8,504 nucleotides of DNA from Deltaproteobacteria bacterium RBG_13_49_15 (GCA_001797695.1 MGQD01000094.1:1-8504); one strand, 5' to 3'. Positions 1 through 7,110 are shown, counted from the first letter of the stretch. Notes: a model not told the origin generated them from the sequence alone. Program-made: numbers and translations.

Positions 1-247
1 GTCATATTCAAGCGGAATTAAGGAAGCCCGGTTGAAAGGAAATAGAGAGAGGGATGCGCTTCTTTCCGATGCCTCGGCAAAAGAAAAAGAGATTATCGGG
101 AAGATCAATCAGCGGGCCAGGGAAGAGCTGGCCGGCCTGAAAGAGAAAATTGCAAAGGATGCCGTGGAAATCAGAAAAGTGTTGGAGAAAGACGTTGGGA
201 GTCATGCCGAAGCGATTGCACAAAAAATTCTTGGGAGGGCTGTCTGA
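1..247 (+). CDS. atpF: F1Fo ATP synthase b'-like subunit, C-terminal part (5' end outside window)
   Basis: The reading frame is open from the left edge (first full codon at base 2) to the TGA at 245-247, giving 82 visible residues and no stop. A TTG at 32 is in frame, but the residues before it continue the same helical pattern, so it is internal and the true start lies upstream. What is visible is a charged, Ala/Glu/Lys/Arg-rich coiled coil ending in AEAIAQKILGRAV, which resembles the delta-binding C-terminus of b and b' stator subunits. The membrane segment would be in the missing part. The protein should dimerise with the product of the next gene to form the peripheral stalk that holds F1 against rotation. 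Its stop overlaps the next start (TGATG). The b/b' identity rests on composition and context, because b subunits diverge strongly in sequence. Confidence 0.85.
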   Translation, partial: SYSSGIKEARLKGNRERDALLSDASAKEKEIIGKINQRAREELAGLKEKIAKDAVEIRKVLEKDVGSHAEAIAQKILGRAV

Positions 248-870
248 TGAATCGTTCTATGGCTTCTATAAAGCAGGGGATGCTCAAAACGATAAAGCTA
301 GGAGCGGTGATATTCGGTTTCCTGCTGATCCTAAGTGCCGGGAACGTTCCAGCGTCTTCCGAAGGCGGCCATGGAGAGGAGAGCGCCCCTAAAGGATGGG
401 TGGCGACGGATACTTATCGGGTGTTGAACTTTGCAGCACTTGCTGTCGCTCTCTTTTTAATTTTGCGAAAACCATTTTCCCAGGCGCTCGGAGATCGGAT
501 TAAAGGGATAAAGGAACAGCTCAGCGATCTGGAAGAGAAAAAGAAGGCGGCTGAGCTGGAATTGGCTCAGTTCAATCAGAAGCTTGCCAATCTGGAAAAA
601 GAGGCGAATGCGATCATCGATCAGTACAAAAAACAGGGAGAAGAAGCCAGAGCCAAAATCCTGAAAGAAGCGGAATCGGCAGCCGAGAAACTTCAGGAGC
701 AGGCGCGCCGGAATATGGAATACGAACTCAAAGGCGCTTCCTTAAAACTTCAGGCTGAGATATTTGAGAAAGCGATGGCCAAAGCCGAATCCATTATTAA
801 AAATAAAATCTCATCTCAGGATCAGGATCGACTAATCGATGATTACTTGAAAAAAGTGGAGGCACAGTGA
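247..870 (+). CDS. atpF: F1Fo ATP synthase subunit b with signal-peptide-like N-terminus
   Basis: This 207-residue protein is the peripheral-stalk b subunit. ATG 247 overlaps the previous stop by one base and has GGGAGGG at 233-239, 7 bases upstream. Residues 1-36 look like a signal peptide: basic start, hydrophobic core at about 17-31, then VPA followed by SSEGG, a plausible signal peptidase I site after Ala36. A short Gly/Glu-rich linker leads to the membrane helix at about 58-74, then a basic turn (RKPF). Residues 85-205 are a heptad-like charged coiled coil that would pair with b' and reach delta at the top of F1. The family is usually about 155-170 residues, so the extra length is the N-terminal extension. 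If cleaved, the mature N-terminus would lie outside the membrane, the normal topology of b. Whether cleavage happens cannot be told from sequence. Confidence 0.93.
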   Translation: MNRSMASIKQGMLKTIKLGAVIFGFLLILSAGNVPASSEGGHGEESAPKGWVATDTYRVLNFAALAVALFLILRKPFSQALGDRIKGIKEQLSDLEEKKKAAELELAQFNQKLANLEKEANAIIDQYKKQGEEARAKILKEAESAAEKLQEQARRNMEYELKGASLKLQAEIFEKAMAKAESIIKNKISSQDQDRLIDDYLKKVEAQ

Positions 871-1418
871 AGAATCTGGCAATAGCAAGGCGTTATGCCA
901 AAGCACTTCTTATAATTGGAAAGGAAGATGGGCGGGCTGAAGCCTACCGGGAGGAACTCAACCGGATTGCCGGTCTCATTTCAAAAGAAAAAACGCTCGA
1001 ACAGGCGATCACCAACCCGCTGTATGATGCCTCAGAAAGGAAAACGGTTTTAGAAAAAATTATCGATAAACTGGGCATTTCAAAGGTTGTACGGTCATTT
1101 CTGATTCTGATATTCGAAAAAGGGCGATTCGGGTTACTAACCGATATTGTTGAATTTTACCGGAAGCTGGCGGATGAGCTCAAAGGGATTGCCCGGGCCA
1201 GCGTTATTTCCGCGACGGCGATATCCGCAGAGACAGAGAAAAAAATTAGGGCGACCCTTTCAAAGATGACAGCAAAAAATGTCATTCTTGATATTAAAGA
1301 GGATCCGAAATTGATTGGGGGGATTGTAACCAGAGTTGGAGATATGGTTTTGGATGGGAGCATTAGAACTCAGTTAATTAATATGAGAGAATCCTTAAAA
1401 AGGGGTGAGGGTGTCTGA
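867..1418 (+). CDS. atpH: F1 ATP synthase subunit delta
   Basis: This 183-residue protein is the delta subunit (OSCP homologue), which sits on top of F1 and clamps the alpha N-termini to the b/b' stalk. The N-terminal six-helix domain (about 1-105) begins with the family's ARRYAKAL pattern. The C-terminal domain ends with the recognisable GGIVTRVGDMVLDGSI run at residues 151-166, close to the family signature. Length is normal. The start is GTG 867, overlapping the stop of atpF by 4 bases (GTGA), with GGAGG at 858-862 only 4 bases upstream, so translation is probably coupled to atpF. Its own stop overlaps the atpA start (TGATG at 1416-1420). Confidence 0.96.
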   Translation: MKNLAIARRYAKALLIIGKEDGRAEAYREELNRIAGLISKEKTLEQAITNPLYDASERKTVLEKIIDKLGISKVVRSFLILIFEKGRFGLLTDIVEFYRKLADELKGIARASVISATAISAETEKKIRATLSKMTAKNVILDIKEDPKLIGGIVTRVGDMVLDGSIRTQLINMRESLKRGEGV

Positions 1419-2968
1419 TGGAATTACGAGCTGAAGAAATTAGTCAAATTATTAAGGAACAGATCACGGATTTCGATAAAAAAGTGGAGCTGAGTGAGAC
1501 CGGAACTGTTCTGTCCGTCGGTGATGGAATCGCCAGAGTATACGGCCTTGAGAAAGTCATGGCCCTGGAGCTGGTGGAATTCCCGGGCGGCATCCTGGGA
1601 TTGGTTTTAAACCTCGAAGAAGACAACGTAGGTGTGGCAGTCATGGGAGAAGACATCCACATCAAAGAGGGGGACATCGTCAAGCGAACGAAACGGATTG
1701 CGGAGGTCCCGGTCGGAGAGGCGGTTTTGGGACGCGTCGTTTCGGCGGTAGGGGAACCTCTCGACGGAAAAGGCCCGATTGATGCCAAGGAATTCCGTCG
1801 CGTTGAGATGGTGGCTCCCGGAGTTATCCAGCGAAAAAGCGTGCATGAACCCTGCTATACGGGTCTCAAAGCCATCGATGCCATGACACCGGTTGGCCGG
1901 GGTCAGCGAGAACTGATCATCGGCGACCGTCAGATCGGAAAAACTGCTATTGCCGTCGATGCCATCCTGGCGCAAAAAAATACGGACATCTATTGCATTT
2001 ACGTGGCTTGCGGGCAGAAGAAGTCCACCGTGGCTCAGGTTCATGCGATCCTGGAAAAATACGGCGCTATGGAATATACCACAATAGTGGCCGCATGCGC
2101 CAGCGACCCGGCGACGCTTCAATACATTGCTCCCTATGCCGGTTGCGCCATGGGCGAGTATTTCAGAGACAAGGGACAGCATGCATTGATCATTTACGAT
2201 GATCTATCAAAACAGGCGGTGGCCTATCGCCAGGTATCGCTGCTTCTCAGGCGGCCGCCGGGACGCGAAGCTTTCCCCGGAGACATTTTCTATAACCACT
2301 CCCGATTGCTGGAACGGGCATCTAAACTGGCCGATAATGCTCCCCAGCTTGCTCCTGAAAGATATACGGCAGGCGCCGGTTCATTGACGGCACTTCCTAT
2401 CATAGAAACCCAGGCCGGCGACGTGTCGGCATATATTCCCACCAATGTCATTTCCATTACCGACGGCCAGATCTACCTTGAGCCCGGCCTCTTTTTTGCA
2501 GGTGTCCGGCCGGCAATCAACGTAGGCCTCTCGGTATCCCGGGTAGGCGGATCGGCGCAGGTCAAGGCCATGAAACAGGTGGCGGGTACCCTGCGGCTGG
2601 ACATGGCCCAGTATCGGGAACTGGAAGCTTTTGCCGCATTTGGAAGCGATCTCGATGCGGCAACCCGAAAACAGCTCACACGGGGGCAACGACTTGTCGA
2701 AATTTTAAAGCAGCCTCAGTATCAGCCGCTTTCCATGGAAAAACAGGTTGCAATTCTATTTGCCGGCACGAGGGGCTTCCTGGATGAACTCCCCATTAAC
2801 GTGCTCGCCAAATATGAAGCAGGTCTTTATCAATTCATCGAGGAACGGTATCCCCAGATCTTTAAAGGGTTGGCTGAAAAGCAAGTAATTACGGATGAAC
2901 TGGATTCGTTGATGAAAAAGGCCTACACCGAGTATGGAGAGGAATTCAAGGATACGATCAAACTGTAA
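1418..2968 (+). CDS. atpA: F1 ATP synthase subunit alpha
   Basis: Full-length alpha subunit, 516 residues (family about 500-515), which forms the non-catalytic nucleotide sites of the alpha3beta3 hexamer. Domains in order are the N-terminal beta barrel (about 25-95), the nucleotide-binding domain (about 96-380) and the C-terminal helical domain. The P-loop is GDRQIGKT at 169-176; most alphas have GDRQTGKT, so Thr is replaced by Ile while the Lys and Thr that contact the nucleotide are kept. Walker B is LIIYDDLSKQA around 257-267. The F1 signature PAINVGLSVS is at 365-374, directly followed by the arginine finger Arg375. ATG 1418 overlaps the atpH stop, with a GAGG core at 1407-1410. A 90-base gap follows before atpG; I see no terminator in it. 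Confidence 0.99.
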   Translation: MELRAEEISQIIKEQITDFDKKVELSETGTVLSVGDGIARVYGLEKVMALELVEFPGGILGLVLNLEEDNVGVAVMGEDIHIKEGDIVKRTKRIAEVPVGEAVLGRVVSAVGEPLDGKGPIDAKEFRRVEMVAPGVIQRKSVHEPCYTGLKAIDAMTPVGRGQRELIIGDRQIGKTAIAVDAILAQKNTDIYCIYVACGQKKSTVAQVHAILEKYGAMEYTTIVAACASDPATLQYIAPYAGCAMGEYFRDKGQHALIIYDDLSKQAVAYRQVSLLLRRPPGREAFPGDIFYNHSRLLERASKLADNAPQLAPERYTAGAGSLTALPIIETQAGDVSAYIPTNVISITDGQIYLEPGLFFAGVRPAINVGLSVSRVGGSAQVKAMKQVAGTLRLDMAQYRELEAFAAFGSDLDAATRKQLTRGQRLVEILKQPQYQPLSMEKQVAILFAGTRGFLDELPINVLAKYEAGLYQFIEERYPQIFKGLAEKQVITDELDSLMKKAYTEYGEEFKDTIKL

Positions 2969-3058
2969 AGCCGGCGCTTGTGTCGCTGATCCGTGGATTC
3001 AAAATTAAAATTGCGACTTGGATTGAACTTGATACAGGTGACATAGGAACCAAATTGT

Positions 3059-3955
3059 ATGGCAAAGCTTAAGGATATCAAACGAAAGATCTCTGCGGTT
3101 AAAAAAACCAAGCAGATCACCAAGGCAATGAATATGGTCGCTGCCTCCAGACTTCGGGGCGCCCAAAGTGCGATGGAATCGTTCCGCCCTTATGCGAGTA
3201 AGTTTGGAGAAGTTCTTGGAAGCCTTGCCCGGAGAGCAGGGGAGGAGGCCGGCAGTTCTCTGCTCACTCCCCGCGAAGAGGTAAAGAAGATTCATCTTAT
3301 TCTGTGCACATCCGACCGGGGTCTTTGCGGCGGGTTTAACGCCAACCTCATCGCAAAAGCCGTCTCCTTTATCGAACAAAAAAGGAAGCAACATATCGAT
3401 GTATCGCTTACCAGCTTCGGCAAGAAAGGACGCGACTGGTGCCGAAAGATCGGCCTCCCCACGGTCAAGGCTCATGTGGGGATTGTTGGGAGCAGGTTCG
3501 GTTTCAACGTTGCTTCTGCATCGGGACATGAGCTGATTGATGGATTTTTGAAAGGTGAATATGATGAAGTCCATATCATTTTTGCCGAATTTATCAGCAT
3601 GGCCAGACAGACACCTCACACAAAGCAGCTCCTTCCGATACCCCCCCTCGTCATCGCAGAGGAATTGAAGGAAGCCAAGGGGAGTGCTTATTTGGCCGAG
3701 CACATTTGCGAACCTTCAGCCGATGAAGTCCTGGGAGAGATGCTTCCCAGAAGCATCTATGTTCAGCTCTATAGCGCCTTGCTGGAAACGTCAACCAGCG
3801 AACATGCAGCCAGAATGGCGGCGATGGATAACGCAACAAAAGCATGTAATGATATGATGGGCAGCCTGACGCTGGCCTATAATAAGGCGCGGCAGGCGGC
3901 TATTACGGCTGAATTAATGGATATTGTCGGTGGCGCCGAGGCTCTTAAAGGATAA
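3059..3955 (+). CDS. atpG: F1 ATP synthase subunit gamma
   Basis: This 298-residue protein is the rotating central shaft of F1. Both long helices of the coiled coil are clear: the N-terminal one (about 1-55, with ISAVKKTKQITKAMNMVAAS) and the C-terminal one ending in the family signature ITAELMDIVGGAEAL (282-296). Between them lies the Rossmann-like foot domain with TSDRGLCGGFN at 84-94, which contacts epsilon and the c-ring. Length is typical and there is no plant- or cyanobacterial-type regulatory insertion. ATG 3059 has AGGA at 3045-3048, 10 bases upstream. The 90-base leader after atpA is AT-rich with no convincing promoter, so atpG is most likely read with the upstream genes. Confidence 0.98.
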   Translation: MAKLKDIKRKISAVKKTKQITKAMNMVAASRLRGAQSAMESFRPYASKFGEVLGSLARRAGEEAGSSLLTPREEVKKIHLILCTSDRGLCGGFNANLIAKAVSFIEQKRKQHIDVSLTSFGKKGRDWCRKIGLPTVKAHVGIVGSRFGFNVASASGHELIDGFLKGEYDEVHIIFAEFISMARQTPHTKQLLPIPPLVIAEELKEAKGSAYLAEHICEPSADEVLGEMLPRSIYVQLYSALLETSTSEHAARMAAMDNATKACNDMMGSLTLAYNKARQAAITAELMDIVGGAEALKG

Positions 3956-3987
3956 AATAGAAGATTAATTTTCGCATATCGCTTGAT

Positions 3988-3993
3988 AGGAGG
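3988..3993 (+). promoter_or_regulatory. Strong Shine-Dalgarno of atpD (AGGAGG)
   Basis: A perfect AGGAGG lies 7 bases before ATG 4001. It decides the atpD start: an in-frame TTG at 3983 would place the ribosome site inside the coding region, whereas ATG 4001 gives the normal MGENVGKIVQVIGP beginning of beta subunits. It is the best ribosome site among the F1 genes here, fitting the high demand for beta (3 copies per enzyme). Confidence 0.9.
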
Positions 3994-4000
3994 TCTGTCG

Positions 4001-5419
4001 ATGGGAGAAAACGTAGGTAAAATTGTGCAGGTGATAGGACCTGTTGTCGATGTCGAATTCGAACAGGGGAATCTGCCGACGATCTATACGGCGCTTCTTA
4101 TTACCAATCCCTCAATTAACGACGAGCCGGATAATCTGGTAGTTGAAGTTGCCCAGCACCTTGGAGATAATGTGGTTCGAACTATTGCCATGGATGTTAC
4201 GGACGGCTTGGTGCGCGGACAACCGGTGAAGGATACCGGCAAAGAGATTGTCATGCCGGTCGGAGCGGCCGGACTGGGTCGGGTTCTCAACGTGGTCGGT
4301 CGGCCGGTTGACGGCCTGGGACCGGTCAGCATGGAGAAGACGCTTCCCATTCACCGGGCGGCCCCGAAATTCACGGAACAGGATACCACCGTTCGCGTTT
4401 TGGAAACCGGCGTTAAAGTCATCGATCTTTTGGTTCCCTTCCCCCGCGGTGGGAAAATGGGAATGTTCGGTGGAGCGGGAGTGGGTAAAACCGTCATCAT
4501 GATGGAGATGGTTCACAATATCGCCATGCAGCACGGCGGTATTTCCGTATTTGCCGGTGTGGGAGAGCGGACCCGTGAAGGAAACGACCTCTACCATGAA
4601 ATGAAAGCTTCCGGGGTTTTGCCGAAGGCCGCATTGATTTACGGTCAGATGACCGAGCCGCCCGGTGCAAGGGCGAGGGTAGCGCTCTCGGCATTGACCG
4701 CGGCGGAATATTTTAGGGATGAAGAAGGGCAGGATGTGCTAATCTTCATAGATAACATCTTCCGGTTTACCCAGGCCGGTTCCGAGGTTTCAGCCCTTTT
4801 GGGACGCATGCCTTCCGCAGTCGGATATCAGCCGACATTGGCGGTCGACTTGGGGGAATTGCAGGAACGGATCACATCGACCGATAAAGGATCTATTACC
4901 GCCGTGCAGTGCGTTTACGTTCCAGCGGATGACCTCACCGACCCCGCTCCGGCAACGACGTTTGCCCATTTGGATGGAACCGTCGTTTTGTCACGTCAGA
5001 TCGTGGAACTCGGGATTTATCCGGCGGTGGACCCTCTCGATTCAACATCCCGCATCCTGGATGCCAGCTATATCGGTGAAGAGCATTACCGGACATCCAG
5101 ACAGGTTCAGCAGATTCTTCAGAAATACAAGGAACTTCAGGATATTATCGCCATTCTCGGAATGGAAGAGCTTCCGGATGAAGACAAGATCACGGTAGCG
5201 CGTGCCAGAAAGATTCAACGTTTCTTGTCTCAACCCTTCCATGTTGCGGAGGCCTTCACGGGTAAAAAAGGGGCTTATGTAAAAATTGAAGACACCGTTC
5301 GGGGATTCAAGGAAATCTGCGACGGCAAACACGATGATTTGCCCGAGCAGGCGTTTTACATGGTCGGAGGAATTGAAGAGGCCGTTGAAAAAGCCCGGCA
5401 AATGGCCGAAGTTAAATAA
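4001..5419 (+). CDS. atpD: F1 ATP synthase catalytic subunit beta
   Basis: Full-length beta subunit, 472 residues, which carries the catalytic sites for ATP synthesis and hydrolysis. The N-terminal barrel (about 1-75) is followed by the P-loop GGAGVGKT at 157-164. The catalytic glutamate and its neighbour are in GERTREGNDL (Glu189, Arg190), and the Walker B aspartate is Asp251 in LIFIDNIFRF. The F1 signature PAVDPLDSTS is at 341-350. The DELSEED-type lever that pushes gamma reads EELPDED at 389-395, followed by the highly conserved KITVARARKIQRFLSQPF. All key residues are present. ATG 4001 is preferred over an upstream in-frame TTG because of AGGAGG 7 bases before it. The gene sits 45 bases after atpG and 14 before atpC. 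Confidence 0.99.
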   Translation: MGENVGKIVQVIGPVVDVEFEQGNLPTIYTALLITNPSINDEPDNLVVEVAQHLGDNVVRTIAMDVTDGLVRGQPVKDTGKEIVMPVGAAGLGRVLNVVGRPVDGLGPVSMEKTLPIHRAAPKFTEQDTTVRVLETGVKVIDLLVPFPRGGKMGMFGGAGVGKTVIMMEMVHNIAMQHGGISVFAGVGERTREGNDLYHEMKASGVLPKAALIYGQMTEPPGARARVALSALTAAEYFRDEEGQDVLIFIDNIFRFTQAGSEVSALLGRMPSAVGYQPTLAVDLGELQERITSTDKGSITAVQCVYVPADDLTDPAPATTFAHLDGTVVLSRQIVELGIYPAVDPLDSTSRILDASYIGEEHYRTSRQVQQILQKYKELQDIIAILGMEELPDEDKITVARARKIQRFLSQPFHVAEAFTGKKGAYVKIEDTVRGFKEICDGKHDDLPEQAFYMVGGIEEAVEKARQMAEVK

Positions 5420-5433
5420 TAAGAGGGTCGATC

Positions 5434-5862
5434 ATGGCGGAAAAAAATATCAGACTGGAAGTGGTTACCCCTGATAAAATCGTTGTGGATGAAGAAGCAC
5501 GGATCGTAATGGCCCCTGGCAGTTTGGGGGAATTCGGCGTTCTAGTCGGCCATACTCCTTTTTTAACAACATTAAAAATCGGGGCGATGCATTATCAGGA
5601 TGCTCAAGGGAAGGAACGCTGGATTTTCATCAACGGCGGATTTGCCGAAGCTCTTCCCGATAAGGTGACGATTTTAACCGAGTCGGCGGAGAGAAGAAAA
5701 GACATCGATATGGCACGAGCGCAGGCGGCGCTTGATCGTGCCCAAAAGAGGCTGGCCGAAGAGGGGAAAAAGGCGGATGTCGACTTTTTAAGGGCAAAAG
5801 CAGCCCTGGAACGGGCGCTTTATCGGTTGAAGCTGGCTCAGACCAGGGGAAGCGGTCATTAG
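5434..5862 (+). CDS. atpC: F1 ATP synthase subunit epsilon
   Basis: This 142-residue protein is the epsilon subunit, which joins gamma to the c-ring and can inhibit ATP hydrolysis. Residues 1-87 form the beta-sandwich, with the typical LEVVTPDKIV start and GSLGEFGVLVGHTPFLT (29-45). Residues 88-138 form the two-helix C-terminal domain, rich in Ala, Arg and Lys (MARAQAALDRAQKRL and a second helix), the part that changes conformation during inhibition. So this is a full two-domain epsilon, not the short form. ATG 5434 follows atpD by 14 bases with a modest AGAGG about 7 bases upstream. It is the last gene before the operon terminator. Confidence 0.97.
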   Translation: MAEKNIRLEVVTPDKIVVDEEARIVMAPGSLGEFGVLVGHTPFLTTLKIGAMHYQDAQGKERWIFINGGFAEALPDKVTILTESAERRKDIDMARAQAALDRAQKRLAEEGKKADVDFLRAKAALERALYRLKLAQTRGSGH

Positions 5863-5917
5863 GATCCGGTTTCCCGGCGTCCTACGAAAGAAAACAATTT
5901 CAACCCGATTGATTCAG

Positions 5918-5954
5918 AAAAGGGGTAAACCGTTTCGGTTTATCCCTTTTTTTT
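5918..5954 (+). terminator. Rho-independent terminator closing the atp operon
   Basis: A 10-bp stem pairs GGGGTAAACC (5922-5931) with GGTTTATCCC (5937-5946), with one G-T wobble and a 5-base GTTTC loop, followed directly by eight T (5947-5954). Four A (5918-5921) upstream can extend the stem against the T run. It lies 55 bases after the atpC stop and 56 before the next gene, so it should end most atp transcripts. The A tract opposite the T run could give some activity on the other strand, but no gene converges here. Confidence 0.95.
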
Positions 5955-6010
5955 CGAAAGAAGTTAACCGATGTTTTAAGCCGATCGGGACTTAATAGAG
6001 AGCATAGAAT

Positions 6011-6778
6011 ATGAACATTGATCGGAAAAAAATCGCCGCCATTATCTTAGCTGCCGGCTTGGGGAAGCGGATGAAGTCTAAAAAAGCAAAAGTGCTTCAT
6101 GAAATTCTCGGCAAGCCGATGGTGATGTATGTGGTTGAAGCCGCAAAACAGGTGGTGGGTGAAAACATTGTCGTAGTGGTAGGCAACCAGGCCGAGGAAG
6201 TCCGGAATACGATTCTCAAATACACGTTTGCCGTTTTTGCCGTTCAGGAAGCTCAACTTGGAACCGGGCACGCTGTTCTATCGGCCATGCCGTATCTGCC
6301 GCAAGAAACCGAGCATGTCATTATTATGTGCGGGGATGTGCCGCTGTTGAGAGCGGAAACCATGGAGGCCCTTCTGGAAGATCATATCCGAGAAAATAGG
6401 GATTTAAGCCTGCTGGGAGCTCAATTGGAAACACCTGCCGGATACGGACGGATCCTTTTTGACGGCGAGGGGTCTCTTTCCCGGATCATCGAAGAAGCGG
6501 ATGCTACTGAAAAACAACGGAAAATCAATGTCGTCAATGCCGGGACCTACTGTGCCAGGCGTTCGTTTCTTTCGGAAACTTTGGGAAAAATCCGGACGGA
6601 CAATGTGCAAGGGGAATTTTACTTTACGGATATCATTCAGATCGCATATTGTGATCGGAAACGGATCGGGGCGGTTATCGGATGCGATCCGATCGAAGTG
6701 ATCGGCATCAACACTTATCGGGAACTGGAAGTCGTAGAAGGAGTGATGAAAAAGAAGCTGATAAAAAACTTGACTTAG
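6011..6778 (+). CDS. glmU: GlmU-type uridyltransferase, single domain (no acetyltransferase half)
   Basis: This 255-residue protein matches the N-terminal half of GlmU, which makes UDP-GlcNAc from UTP and GlcNAc-1-phosphate in the cytoplasm for peptidoglycan and lipopolysaccharide. The nucleotide loop is LAAGLGKRM (13-21), followed by AKVLH with Lys27. QEAQLGTGHA is at 79-88 and the metal-binding Asp109 lies in CGDVP. GYGR (144-147), Glu161, Asn176 in VVNAG, and Asn234 in GINTYREL correspond to known substrate and metal ligands. Classical GlmU is about 450-460 residues with a C-terminal left-handed beta-helix acetyltransferase. Here the protein stops just after the linker helix, and no hexapeptide-repeat sequence follows in any frame before the next gene. 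The acetyl step would need another enzyme. The ribosome site is weak (AGAG about 10 bases upstream). A related sugar-nucleotide transferase is possible but less likely. Confidence 0.88.
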   Translation: MNIDRKKIAAIILAAGLGKRMKSKKAKVLHEILGKPMVMYVVEAAKQVVGENIVVVVGNQAEEVRNTILKYTFAVFAVQEAQLGTGHAVLSAMPYLPQETEHVIIMCGDVPLLRAETMEALLEDHIRENRDLSLLGAQLETPAGYGRILFDGEGSLSRIIEEADATEKQRKINVVNAGTYCARRSFLSETLGKIRTDNVQGEFYFTDIIQIAYCDRKRIGAVIGCDPIEVIGINTYRELEVVEGVMKKKLIKNLT

Positions 6779-6799
6779 TAGCATAGAAACGGATAAAAT
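6770..6799 (+). promoter_or_regulatory. Sigma70-type promoter for zapB-zapA (and possibly downstream genes)
   Basis: TTGACT (6770-6775, 5 of 6 to the -35 consensus) and TAAAAT (6794-6799, 5 of 6 to the -10) are 18 bases apart. Transcription would start near 6806, a few bases before the GAGGA ribosome site at 6812-6816. The -35 lies in the last two codons of the glmU-like gene, so this is a promoter on a gene boundary. It would separate the division genes from glmU. It is predicted from consensus only. Confidence 0.55.
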
Positions 6800-6819
6800 C
6801 ATTAAATAAACGAGGAAAT

Positions 6820-7068
6820 ATGCCGGATACAAGAAATATATTGGGTCAATTTGATGAAATCGAAAAGAAGCTTGAAAAGCTGATGGGGGTACTGAAATCC
6901 CTCGAAGAAAGCAATCTGGATCTGAAAAACACCAACGAACGACTGAAGGAGGAGCTTCAGAAAAAGATCGAATCCGAGTCCAGTTATATCAGAGAAAGAG
7001 AAGTGATTCGATCCAAGATTGACGGCATTCTGATGAAACTTGAGGATATTTCAGAAGCTTCGCGATGA
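6820..7068 (+). CDS. zapB: ZapB-like small coiled-coil cell division protein
   Basis: An 82-residue, highly charged protein predicted to be almost entirely alpha-helical coiled coil, with Leu/Ile heptad spacing from about residue 8 to 78 and no Cys or Trp. Size and style match ZapB (81 residues in E. coli), which works with ZapA to bundle and position FtsZ filaments. The C-terminal part (REREVIRSKIDGILMKLEDI) resembles the conserved end of ZapB-like proteins encoded next to zapA. ATG 6820 has GAGGA at 6812-6816. The gene lies 41 bases after the glmU-like gene and 42 before zapA. Coiled coils give weak sequence identity, so the call leans on the zapA neighbour. Confidence 0.7.
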   Translation: MPDTRNILGQFDEIEKKLEKLMGVLKSLEESNLDLKNTNERLKEELQKKIESESSYIREREVIRSKIDGILMKLEDISEASR

Positions 7069-7110
7069 TTTCCGTGAAAATGGGGTAAGGAAAAGGAATC
7101 GTTCATTTCC

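Noticed and set aside
32..247. TTG 32 as the start of a short complete gene
   Set aside because: The frame stays open to the left edge with the same charged helical composition, so this is the tail of a longer b'-type subunit.
1607..2182. A 191-codon open frame on the minus strand inside atpA
   Set aside because: It overlaps the alpha nucleotide-binding domain coding sequence and shows no own ribosome site or recognisable motif; it is a shadow of atpA.
2969..3058. Possible promoter or terminator in the 90-base atpA-atpG gap
   Set aside because: TTGCGA at 3011 and TTGAAC at 3023 have no -10 partner at proper spacing, and there is no stem followed by a T run.
3005..3703. A 232-codon open frame on the minus strand opposite atpG
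   Set aside because: It lies wholly within and beside a clearly conserved gamma gene, its translation has no family-like features, and long antisense frames are expected opposite a gene with this codon use.
3983..4000. TTG 3983 as an upstream start for atpD
   Set aside because: It would place the AGGAGG site inside the coding region and add six residues not typical of beta subunits; ATG 4001 is well spaced from AGGAGG.
5955..6010. Possible promoter for the glmU-like gene (TTAACC at 5964; TTAATA or TAGAAT further on)
   Set aside because: Spacings are wrong (21 bases or more, or the -10 directly abuts the ATG), so no sigma70 promoter can be supported.
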